A DNA stretch of 64,000 bases from Straminergon stramineum (Eukaryota; Streptophyta; Bryopsida; Hypnales; Calliergonaceae): NCBI GenBank assembly GCA_963920665.1, contig OY987267.1:2542001-2606000 (forward strand). Direction: 5' to 3'. Position numbers and translations under genes: made by a program. Every line of letters begins with the position of its first letter. Within the stretch, counting starts at the first letter, position 1. The notes beneath the pieces were generated by a model. The model was given only the letters and a program-made list of their open reading frames with translations. It did not search any database and was not told the origin of the DNA. This document shows, piece after piece, positions 37,493 to 47,521 of the stretch.

Positions 37493-40400
37493 CTATTTTG
37501 AAATTGTGATGATTCCTGCTCGAACTAAAAGTAGCTTCAACTCGTTGAAGCTATAACTTGGTGCATGAATAAATTTGTCATCATGAATGTCCATCTTACA
37601 AAAGTAGCGGTATAGGTAATTCAAGTGTTTGCAATTGACGTAGTGATGACGACCTCCAATAGTGGAAATAGCCATGTTCACGAAGTTTGGACATGTGCAC
37701 ATGGGGAACATACCCACTGTAATTCGATATACATTTTTGTTATGGTCTGCCCCAGTTTCCAATGATACAATTGCACCTAGCCCGGGAAAAGGAAGCAATG
37801 TCACTCCAAGAATTTGTCCTGTAATGTTGCCTGCACTCTCCCACTTGTTTCGTTGTTCTACTGTTGAAGCAGTTGGAATTCGTTGTATAGTCCGGTTGTT
37901 TCTCACTATTGGATATACATCTGGATTTGAAGGCGGCGGTTGATCATAAATAACACTCGTGAAAATCTTAGACATGTTGAAAAGGCGGCGGGGAGACAAT
38001 GTTGGTCTTTCTTAGAGACGAAAGCTAGCATGTTGTAGGAGCAAGGTCTCTTCTCGATTGAGATTTTTCCCAGTCAAAACAAGCCATATCTCTGGGACCT
38101 CTGGCCAATCTATCACCCACTTACGTTTTGTACCCTTTACACATCGTTCAATGTCATCCCCACAGAACCAGAAGTCCGCCAACACTTCTCGCTTACTCCC
38201 GTAATCTTCTTTTCTACCATTATATTTTGGAGCTGGGGTTCCCTTCTGTCCCCTTGCAATTCTGGCTATACACTTCATATTTGACCTACGTTGTAGAGCT
38301 TGACATTTTGCGTTGGATTTGTGGTTGATCCTTGCAATGTGCCATTTTGATGTATCACAATCACTTTCATATGCAATTGAAACATGCTGATAATTAGTTG
38401 ACTCAAATTCTTTACCTTTACCTTCCAAAGACTGCGTAGAAGCTCCTATTGACCTTGTTCGAATGCGAGGTTGAGAGAAATTTACTTTGTCTGGTCGGTG
38501 GGAGTCTCTTGCGTCTCCAATGGGAACATCCAACTTCCTCTTTGTACTTCCAAAGATTTCTTCTCCTTCCAAATGTGGTACTCGAGTTCCAACCCCCTTA
38601 GATCTAGGCAATGTGTTCAATGCTTTAGCCATTTTCTTGGGGTCTTCACTTCGCCTAGCAGCTCTCAACTTCAACTCCCCCTTTGATGGACCAGATCCAG
38701 AAGCATGGCCTCTTAGATATGCACGATAGTTTGTCATTTGCATCCAAGCACGGATACTGTCGTCACAAGTGGCATCAAACAAATTGTTTCCACAGTTTCT
38801 CGACATTTGAAGCCACTTGTTGTGGACTGTTTCTGACAAGTTACATGAGGGCATGTCTACCATCTCTTCCAAATTCAACTCCTAGTATTTCAAAAAATAG
38901 AATAATATGAGTTAGTTTTTTTAATTGTTTACTCAAAAGGGCAATAGTAATTGTGAATTACAATGACCTAGCTTAGGTTTAGGGTACATTAAGTGGAGTA
39001 TATATAAAGACATTATAGTGTCTAAATATTTTCTTCTCTAAAAATGAGCATTCAATGAAGAAGGAACCTTCTTAGTCACGACATGGAGGCACTTTCCAAA
39101 AGCAGGCCTAAAGAGTTTTGATTTTTTTGTGGAAGGGACCAAAACCAAAGTACCAAGAGACACACTTCATACCCCAATCGGATCCGATTGGGGTATGACT
39201 AGTGTCACTTGGTACTCTTCGTTTTGGTACCTCCACAAAATTTTTAGAAATTAGGGTCAACTTATAAATAAACATTCAAATTTCTAAGCTCTAAGAAAAA
39301 AATGTCTCATACATATATACACTACCCTAAACAAAATTTCTTTTAAATAGCAATCCATCCAAAGACGAAAATAACAATAGAATTTAGAATAAAAAATGCT
39401 CTTACAATTTGCATGAAGCCTCCCCATTGTCGATACCGGAAATGCCAGAATGCCAACCAATGGTCCAAGTGATGAAATGCTTCTTCACTTGCAGACCCAA
39501 ATGAAAACCACCATGATTGAATTGCGAGGTAACGTGTCTCTGCCTCTTCCATAGTCTTCGAATCTTTATATTGTTTGCATAGTAAATTATGCTGCTGTTG
39601 GAATGCCTCCTTGATATGCTTCTACGTGTGTAGGTGAAGAGAAGTAGTCCAATGCAACAAGCAAGTTCTCTCACGATTTTCCATTTTGTCATTAGCTGAA
39701 CCATTGCCATAAACTATACGAACAGCATTCCAATTGGCCATGGCGCTATCTGCCATAAATCCCTTGAAATTCGGGCGGTCAATTCCATGTCGTGCCATAA
39801 CGGCATTCAAGCACCTCCAAAATTGCACCTGAATCTCTATATCTTCACATTGCATATCGCATGTTGAAATGGTCATGACCTTCTTGTATGCCGAATCATA
39901 CACGTGGCAAGCCATGGTGGTCCACTCCTTCACACGCTTCACGTGGTCGAACATCAACCACGCATTTTGGAGATCACCTCCGAGTTGCATATGCCTCACT
40001 AGGTCCACACCGCTTCTAGGTCCTTCCATGAGCATCTTGAAAATGTATACCTTCTCTTTCCCTTGGCCAGGAAAGACACTATCATGTATGAATTCAAACT
40101 TGGACTCCTTCTTCGTAGTCATAATGTTGTCAATGACACCTCCTCGATTGTTTGAGCGAAATGAAGAAATGACATTCCATATGTTTGGACTACTCAAATA
40201 CTGGAATCGATCCATGACCTCCTCCATTTCATCCCCCTTCAGCATCTCCTTCTCTCCTTCTCCGTTGCGAAATAGATAATTCGTTAAGAATTCTTTACTA
40301 GCAAAGAGAGCAATGGCGGAGTTGGTGGCTGTTGGTGTTTTGGTCAACTGCTCTGCAATGAGCCCACAGATTTCCTTTGTGGAATCTCTATACATGCCCT

Positions 40401-41574
40401 TTGCAATAGGGTGAGCATGATGCCCAAAGTGAATTGCGGCCCTGCTCATATTGGGATTACCACTATAGCAATAGTATATCCTAGCATCACAAGTATTCAA
40501 GCATGTAGGTGATTTTTTGCAAAGTTTGCAAACTAAAGTAGAGTCTCTAGGAGTACCATCCCCTACAATAAATGGAAACATTGTATAACCACTCCACTCT
40601 GTTTCGTTTTTCGTTGAAGCCCTCTTCAAAAAGTCACACTCCGGATTTTCACAAGAAAGATGCCCAGCACAGTAAGACTTACGAAATTTGAGATTGTCAG
40701 AGTTGTGAATGTTTGTTGTCACCAACTTGCACCATGGGTGTCCATCGTACCGTTTTTCCATTCCTTCTAAGTTCTTGGCCGCCAAGGAAGATGAAGAGGA
40801 GCGACATGGAGGCAACTCGAAGATGACGTCCCCGTTGAATACTGGTGGAAGAAATTGGACATGATGATGCTCGACGTTCTTGAGATCCATTGTTGACAAT
40901 TCATTCCTCGAGCGATACATATTGGAGAGTCTTCTCAAGCAATCCATTATACTTCCTCGGTCAAGTGGAGTTGGGTGCAATGGAGGTCATGAGAAAGTAG
41001 TTTGAGCATGACTATTGGATGGGGTGTCTGATACAGAGTTTACAAGTGCCTTCTCACTCATCACAGGTAGAAATTTGCGAGGTTTCTCTCTAAGTGTGAA
41101 GTTAGGGGATTCCTCTTCTGATTCACTAGACAACTCTATGATAGGATCCAATATCTCAACCTTCACTTTCTGAAGAATTTCACTGCTTGGGAGCACTGGT
41201 AAAAATTGGCAAGCTAGATTGGGAGAAACCGCTCGGGGCATGTGAGGGCAATGAGGCATGTCTACTGTTGAATTATTTGATTGACGACTTACCACCTCAT
41301 TGGATAGAACTACCATAGTCAATGGAAGCCCGTAGGCTCTATAATTTCCTATAGGCAAGTACCAACAATGACCTTCTTCTGCGATAGACTTCACAACAGG
41401 GATAGACTGTTGTAATTGACCAGATTCGGACTTCCTTTCCTCTTCAACATAGATTGACGACTCTAGAAATCAAAATCGTACGTAAAGGAGGTGGCTGAAT
41501 ACTTTAGCATGCCCTCCTTCGTCTACTGGAAACACTAGAGGAACCTCATGACCATCTACTCTAATGGAAGCCAT
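37493..41574 (-). pseudogene. MULE transposase (zinc finger, DDE-type core, SWIM finger), interrupted by stops
   Basis: Product: transposase that would cut and insert the surrounding element. Reading from ATG 41574-41572, one frame runs to 39411 and, after a GT-AG intron (about 39410-38883, phase 0), from 38882 to 37493. Visible in order: a Ser/Glu-rich N-terminus; a Cys/His cluster of the WRKY-GCM/FLYWCH kind (WCKLV... SYCAGHLSC... CDFLKR, about 40740-40610); a DDE-type core with FKGFMADSAMANWNAV (about 39770-39720); a PSCNLSETVHNKWLQ block after the intron; and a C-terminal SWIM finger, CTCPNF...NCKHL (CxC...CxH). Four in-frame stops interrupt it: TGA at 41472-41470 and 40989-40987, TAG at 39624-39622, TAA at 38014-38012. 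There are no frameshifts. The final stop may itself not be the ancestral end. This copy is unlikely to make a full transposase. Confidence 0.8.
39121..39244. repeat. Palindrome P0, core AATCGGATCCGATT
   Basis: Arms of about 60 bp pair around TCGGATCCGA (ACCCCAATCGGATCCGATT then GGGGT). Outer pairing uses TTTTTGTGGA with TCCACAAAA and CCAAAAC with GTTTTGG. It lies inside the transposase intron. Confidence 0.8.
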
Positions 41575-42259
41575 GATTACAACACATACAATGTAGAAAG
41601 GCACAATGAAAGAAATGGGTCGTGAGAATGCACTAGCGAATTCTACAGCTTCATCAAATACTAGAATGTTTCATTACTGTTGCTGTCAAATATGAAGAAA
41701 GCCAATACACTATACGGTATAGATTTGTCATCCATCTTCACTTTTGGCAACTCTTTTAATATTGGCTTCCACTACTTTCTTTAAGACTATATTGTTGAGA
41801 GCCATTTAATCTGATAATGAGACTAGGTGGCTATGTCAGATAATATTTTAGCACGTGTATTATGAAGGTGGCATTGTAGTGTTTAATGCTCTCATCTGGC
41901 ACTTCTAGTGGTGCTTCTCGAGAACAGTCATTGTCAGACTCACTTTACTTCCACGACGACACCATTGCACCACCTACCAAGTTCAAGGAGATTGACGGTG
42001 TTTCAGCACATTAAACAACTTTTTTGAATTCTTATTTTACTCGTACAACGTGACCAATGTCGGAAATCTTCATGATGGAACTGTATAAGTGTGTTGAACA
42101 CTACTTTTGAGTGAGTACATATTGGCCCCTTCTCCATGAATCAGTCCTTTCAATGTCTTTTCTCTAGTGCAACACTAGTTGTCTTTAGGAAGAGTGTTCA
42201 GGTGTGAGTTCCGTTTCTTTATGTTGTTAGATATCCATAGTTGTAACTTTTGTAATCAG
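41575..42259. promoter_or_regulatory. Divergent intergenic region of the MULE
   Basis: This lies between the transposase start (minus) and the first recognisable exon of the rightward genes (plus), so it probably holds both promoters and 5' exons. No core promoter motif was assigned. A small upstream exon of the rightward gene may be hidden here. Confidence 0.35.
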
Positions 42260-44220
42260 GACTACACTATCAAGAAGAGAAAGCGGCGTCCTTTGTATTT
42301 TTCATCTTCTAAAGAACTGAAGAGATCTAGGATGACTTGGGGGAAGAAGTTAATGTCTAAAATAGGTCAAGGGTCTGTCGGTGAACTCCGCAAATCTTTG
42401 CGCTTTGAAGGTGGAGGTAGCAATGAAGAACACATTGTTCAAGGCCACAATGTTGATGCACTACTCGAACGGAATGAAGAGACTGCAACTGCCCGAGGAG
42501 TCACAGCTTTGCACAATGTTTCCAATGTAAGCCACTTTCCATTATTTTGTATTTCATTGATTTCATTCCATCATTTAAGGTATTCTTTTATTGCATTTAG
42601 GCTTCAATACTATTGAGTGAGGCTGAATCAATTTAGATCTATATATACTTGGAGCACACTAAGACATTTAATTTGAAATCAATTAGTGAGGGATCCCGAA
42701 GTAGCAAAGGATGTAGATGTTGTACTTAACTATCTCCGCTTATAACATGTGGTTTCAGTACCTCATATATTTGTGGGTGATTGCTAAATGGATTTCTCTG
42801 TTTGTATTGTATATTACTGCTATAGATTTCATTTAAGTAAATAACTGTTGGTTCAGGTCTGCAAATGGCTCATTATAATTACACTAAAGAGCTCATGAGT
42901 TTAGAGGGTTTACAGTTTGCAGGATGCCTTTATAGTTGAAATTTGTGTTAGGCCAATTGCATTGAGACAAAAGGGTAACCATATTAGTGTAACTCAGATT
43001 TGAAAGGTGACTTTATGAAGACCCTAGCAAAAGAATTTGAGCTTCAGCATTCTAAGAGTACTATGGGACCACTATGAGGGAAGGGTCCCAGGAGGTAGTT
43101 GGCTTTACCAAATTAGCTAACAGATGAAAGAAGTATCTGAGTGCATAGAATCACGAAATTCTATAGTATCTATTTAAGACTTCCTCAATTGTAGGGGCTT
43201 TGCATCTACTATCATAGATGAACAAGATATTCTTAAGGAACTTAGAGTGCTAAGTAATTGCCTTTAGGATACATCACTGTTTCGTTTAATATATATTCTT
43301 GAAGGTGGGTAGGTTAATACATCTATAAAATACAATTACAATTGCATTAAGTGACTTATTTTCCTTTACTATAAAAGGAATACTATACGAATATTCTTGA
43401 ATATTATATAGAAATGCTTGAATACTATACGAAATATTTCTATCCAAAATACCCTGTAACACCATCCCTACCTGATGAAGATCATCAGCTGCAAGTAGCA
43501 CATAATCGCCGATTCTGACTCAACACAGGAAGAAGTATAAACTGTCAAGAAAACGTGCCTGCTGAGTGCCGATAGGACTGTATCAATAATGGAAGGTCAT
43601 TCGACGGCTGATATTGAATCTCGGTTTCTTGATTAAAAAGCTAGATTATACAGTGTGCACATACTAAATCCATCGCTGAAATTAAGAACTCACTATTCAT
43701 TTGCTTTTCTAAAAACAACTGCAGCTATCTCTCGAAACGTTGCTTTCCAAATAAAATTTGGAATCTTCACTTTCCATGCTCGGAATAGCAATATGCTTCT
43801 TTGATGACAGCACCCTACTGTTCTAGAATTACATAAATTTGGGAAAAGACTGTTGAGTTTCGGTGAGAATGTAGATCTCCAGTTCTCCACATATGGTCGA
43901 CGTGATCCGATTTTCTTGTGCAAATTTTATTATTTCTCAACAATTGCTTCGGGCTTTGAAATGAGATCATCCTCATCCCGCACAACTCTTCTTTTGCTCT
44001 GCCTTGTCTAGAGACATCCTTGTGAGGTTATGAATTTTGAATTATTGTGACGGACGTGCAGGACCAAGCATCAAGCATGAGGAACTTGCGCAGTCATACC
44101 AGGGAAGAAGGGAAAGCGCCATTGGAGGTAGATCGTGGACAACCAACTCTTCCACCTTCTAAGAATCAGGTATTGGTCTCCCCAAACAAGTAACTAGATT
44201 GTGAAGCTAAATATGCACAA

Positions 44221-44315
44221 GTACCGGAATTGGGAGTAGTGACAAGTACTTTGGGAAGCCCAGTCGGATCCGACTCTACTTCCCTGTGTATTTGTCACTA
44301 CTCCCAATTCTGGTA
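44221..44315. repeat. Palindrome P1, core AGTCGGATCCGACT
   Basis: Arms: GGAATTGGGAGTAGTGACAA on the left pairs with TTGTCACTACTCCCAATTC on the right, plus GGGAAG with CTTCCC around the GTCGGATCCGAC centre. It lies in an intron of rightward gene A. Confidence 0.85.
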
Positions 44316-44346
44316 ACTGAGCGAGAGAAATCTAGTTTGGTGAGTT

Positions 44347-44884
44347 CAACCCCTGTTTGAGTATTGGACTGAACCCTGTGTGAGTGTCGAAGTGAACCCT
44401 TGTGAGTATCGGATTGAACCCTGTGTGAGTGTCGAAGTGAACCTTGTGTGCATATCGAACTCAACCTCTATGAGTACCGAACAGAGCCCTATGTGAGTAT
44501 CGAACTCAAACCTGTGTGAGTATCGAATTGACCCCTTGTAAGTACTGAACACAACCCCTGTGAGTACCGAATACAACCCTCTGTGAGTATCGAACTCAAC
44601 TTTGTGTGAGTATCGAATAGAACCCTTGTGAATACCCAATAGAACCCTCTGTGAGTATCGACCAGAACCCTGTGTGAGTATCGAACTCAACCCTGTATGA
44701 TTACCGAACAGAACCCTTGTGAGGATCGAACAGAACCCTATGTGAGGATCGAACTAAACCCTATGTGAATTTGAAACTGAACCCTGTGCGAATTTGAAAT
44801 TGAACCCCTGTGAGTATCGAACAGAAACCTGTGTGAGGATCGAACTGAACCCTTGTGTGATTATCGACCTGAACCCCTGTGTGA
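44347..44884 (+). repeat. Minisatellite, about 22-23-bp units
   Basis: About 24 diverged units of the form CCCTGTGTGAGTATCGAACTCAA run without interruption. Units vary mainly in the CGAACTGAA/CGAACAGAA part. Apparent Thr/Ser/Gly-rich frames on the minus strand are products of the repeat. Confidence 0.9.
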
Positions 44885-45260
44885 GTGACCAACTTCTCGA
44901 TTTGTGTTCAACATTTCTTGAGATCTTGGTCGGTGGTCTGGGATTGAATTACTTTAGAGATTTGTTGTGAGATTTTCCATTAAGACTTTACGTCGATTAT
45001 ATTAAACTAATTATGCTTGAATAACTTTGAAGGAAACTGTCTGCTTGAATTCCTGTGTAGAGGACTAGCTGTTTGAATTCTTTGGAAGGAGAGTCATTGT
45101 CAAAATTTATGTGAACTTTGGAGGAGACTGTATTTTTGTTCGAATTCTCTTAAGGAGACTCATTGCTTAAAATTCATTGTAGAGACTAGCCAAATTCAGC
45201 TCATGTTTTCATGATTTCAGCTCATGAAGTTCTTTGTCTATATATTTTTTAACTATGTCA

Positions 45261-45366
45261 TGGTGGTACCACTTTTAGGGGTAGAAGCAAGGTCCCTTGG
45301 AAGTAGAGTCAGATCCGGCTATGCTTCCAGGGGTACCTGGTGCTACCCCTGAAAATGGTACCACCA
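45261..45366. repeat. Palindrome P2, core GTCAGATCCGGC
   Basis: The outer arms TGGTGGTACC and GGTACCACCA pair, then AGGGGTAG with CTACCCCT, and TTGGAAG with CTTCCAG, around a slightly decayed GGATCC centre. Confidence 0.8.
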
Positions 45367-45712
45367 GGTATTACTAAAATAGTAAAACAATTTTACTTCT
45401 AGTTAAGACATGGTGTATTGACTATTGACCCACCTTCAATTACAAATTAGTAGCACAATAGGTTTTTGAACATGTCCTCCTAGCTTTTTATCAATTATGA
45501 AGGCGACAATGTAACTTAAGTAGAATAGTATTAGAAGTTGATTTTGTTGGATTGAAAGTTGATTAAAAGATTTACTGGTACCTCATTGATTTCTTTAGTA
45601 GTGTCCCCCAAAGAGAAGAACAAATATCAATTCACAGTATAAGGGGTACCACATTGACGAGGAAGCATTAATCTCCATGGAGACTTGAAAATATTTTGAT
45701 TCTTTTGATGTA

Positions 45713-45808
45713 CCAAAACAAGAGGTAGCACCAGGTACCCCTGGAAGCACAGTCGGATCCAACTATGCTTCCAGGGATGCTTGGTGCTACCCTTGAAAAT
45801 GGTACCAC
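45713..45808. repeat. Palindrome P3, core AGTCGGATCCAACT
   Basis: GGTAGCACCAGGTACCCCTG and the inverted right side CAGGGATGCTTGGTGCTACC pair imperfectly. CTGGAAGC pairs with GCTTCCAG around the core. Confidence 0.75.
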
Positions 45809-46091
45809 TAGGATATTACTCAAAAAAATTTAGTTCTTACAAATAGGCTTGATATGTTTTTTTCAATTTGTTCCTTTTGTTTTTATAAGTTGAAAAGGCT
45901 AGGAAATGTAACTCAAAAAGGAGAGGAATTTATGTTTCAAATGTTTTAGAAATTGATTTGGAGATGGACTAGTATTTGATTTTCTTTGTCTTTATTGCCA
46001 AAGGTTTTAGGAAATATCTATTGATTTTAATCAAAGCAAAAAAGGTACCACATTGATGGGAAAAAAATAAACTCTTTGGAAGCTTTAAAAT

Positions 46092-46222
46092 TTTTTGTTT
46101 CTTTTGGTGTACCCAAAAGAAGGGTAGTACCAAGTACCCTTGGAAGCATAGTCGGATCCGACTTAGCTTCCAAGGATACTTGGTGCTACCCCTCTTTTGG
46201 GTACACCAAAAGAAACAAAAAA
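46092..46222. repeat. Palindrome P4, longest arms, core GTCGGATCCGAC
   Basis: Arms of about 62 bp: TTTGTTTCTTTTGGTGTACCC pairs with GGGTACACCAAAAGAAACAAA without mismatch, then GGGTAGTACCAAGTA with a near-match, and TTGGAAGC with GCTTCCAA. Confidence 0.85.
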
Positions 46223-46360
46223 CATTTTTCCAAATTTAAACTTTCTGTGCCCTCAAGATAATCTAATCTTTTTTCTAATAGTCATCTTTCTCTCGCATAG
46301 GGTGAATATTGGTTTTCTTATGATGGTAAAATAAACAAAGTAATTAATCATATGTTACTA

Positions 46361-46463
46361 TGGGGCACCACATTTAGGGGTAGCATCAAGTATCCCTGGA
46401 AGCACAGTCGGATCCGACTGGGCTTCTAGGGGTACTTGTTGCTACCCCTAAATGTAGTACCCT
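46361..46463. repeat. Palindrome P5, core AGTCGGATCCGACT
   Basis: ATTTAGGGGTAGCA pairs with TGCTACCCCTAAAT (one mismatch), and CCTGGAAGC with GCTTCTAGG, around the core. Confidence 0.8.
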
Positions 46464-47521
46464 ATACTTCTAAAGTAGATTAAGAGGAATGAAAGTTATG
46501 TAATGAAAGATTGTTGAGGTTCTCCAATAGAAACATCTTAAAGTGATTTTTAGTGTAATCATTTATTGCATTGTGATTTAACAACTCATTCTATTTGGGA
46601 ATTTTGGGTGTTTGGAGTGGGTTGAAGGCGAGTTTCTGGTCTTTGTTAAGTTTTTGGATACATGGACACATGCTAACAATGTCTTGGATAGTTGAAAACA
46701 CTGCAAATTATTGAATGCCTACTTCATCCTAGAGACATTTTTAAGTTGCAAAATACTTAATATTTATTAGATTGTCATATAATCTTACATGGTCAATATA
46801 TTTCTGACCTTCTCTTCTTTGATATGTAGATGCCAACTCCACTTCGCAATGAAGGTCAGGCAACTTCATCAAGGGCAACAAGCATAGAGGTTGCAATTGT
46901 TGAGCCTGGAGGCCACGTTGAGCCCATAACCCCTGCCATTGACCACCTTGGCATCTTTAGTGAGTCTAATGTTGAAGATGGTGGAGAAGAAGACTTGGTA
47001 AGTCTTGGAGACATACTGGACACATGTGACTAGGCTTGTGACTATGTCGAGCAACCCCATGGTAGTCGTTTTAGTGGCAAAGCTATCCGAAAAAGCAAAC
47101 GATAGCCAATTTTTTCACCTGAGACTTCTAACCAAGAATGCACCTCTAGGAGTGAATCCTCAGTCTCCGTTGCTAGTCCAAAGTTTGAGGAGGTGTGCAA
47201 CTGTGCTTCTAGCGGTATTGTGGGCAAGCAAGAAGTGGTTATTATATACTTGAGCTCTGACTCAGACTGCTCCATTGACATAGATTGATTGAAGTATGGA
47301 GTATATATATTGCCTTAGATGTGAGATCTACATATCTCATAAACAACTTTAGTAAGGCTAATCATTCATGATGTAACTCTCAATATTGTTCTATAACTTT
47401 GTTTTTGAACCTTAAAGTTTCTCTACTGCATTATTTCTTGTCACTAAGGCTTTGTATTTCAATTTCCATTTATGATTTTTATTATTGTGGATCTCATATT
47501 CTATTGGCTTTTATTTCCCAG

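Larger units (their letters stand above)
42260..47288 (+). pseudogene. Rightward MULE gene A, unknown acidic/basic protein, four recognised exons
   Basis: Exons at 42260-42526, 44062-44169, 46830-46997 and 47034-47288 are joined by GT-AG introns, all in phase 0. The first exon is strongly basic (KKRKRR, KRSRMTWGKK), the second mixed, the third acidic (VEDGGEEDL), and the last ends in a Ser/Asp tail (SSDSDCSIDID) before TGA. One in-frame TAG (47103-47105, after KSKR) breaks the last exon. The true start is not known, since exon 1 is open into the upstream acceptor. I do not recognise a domain. It may be a separate small gene or the 5' part of the methyltransferase gene that follows 233 bp later, since the next exon also begins directly after an acceptor-like TTTCCCAG. 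The intron between exons 2 and 3 carries the minisatellite and five palindromes. Confidence 0.45.

Noticed and set aside
38012..38878. Independent 288-codon gene next to the transposase
   Set aside because: It follows the transposase intron in phase and contains the C-terminal conserved block of the same protein; it is a transposase exon.
40987..41394. A separate gene of 135 codons upstream of the transposase
   Set aside because: It lies in the same frame as the transposase and is separated only by a TGA; it is better read as the N-terminal part of one interrupted frame.
43286..43923. Minus-strand frames of 71 and 76 codons within the MULE
   Set aside because: They lie in an intron of rightward gene A, with no domain and no splice support.
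44276..44690. Minus-strand repetitive frames (Thr/Ser/Gly/Arg-rich, SSILTQGS type)
   Set aside because: They are produced by the 22-23-bp minisatellite, whose unit length lets frames stay open.
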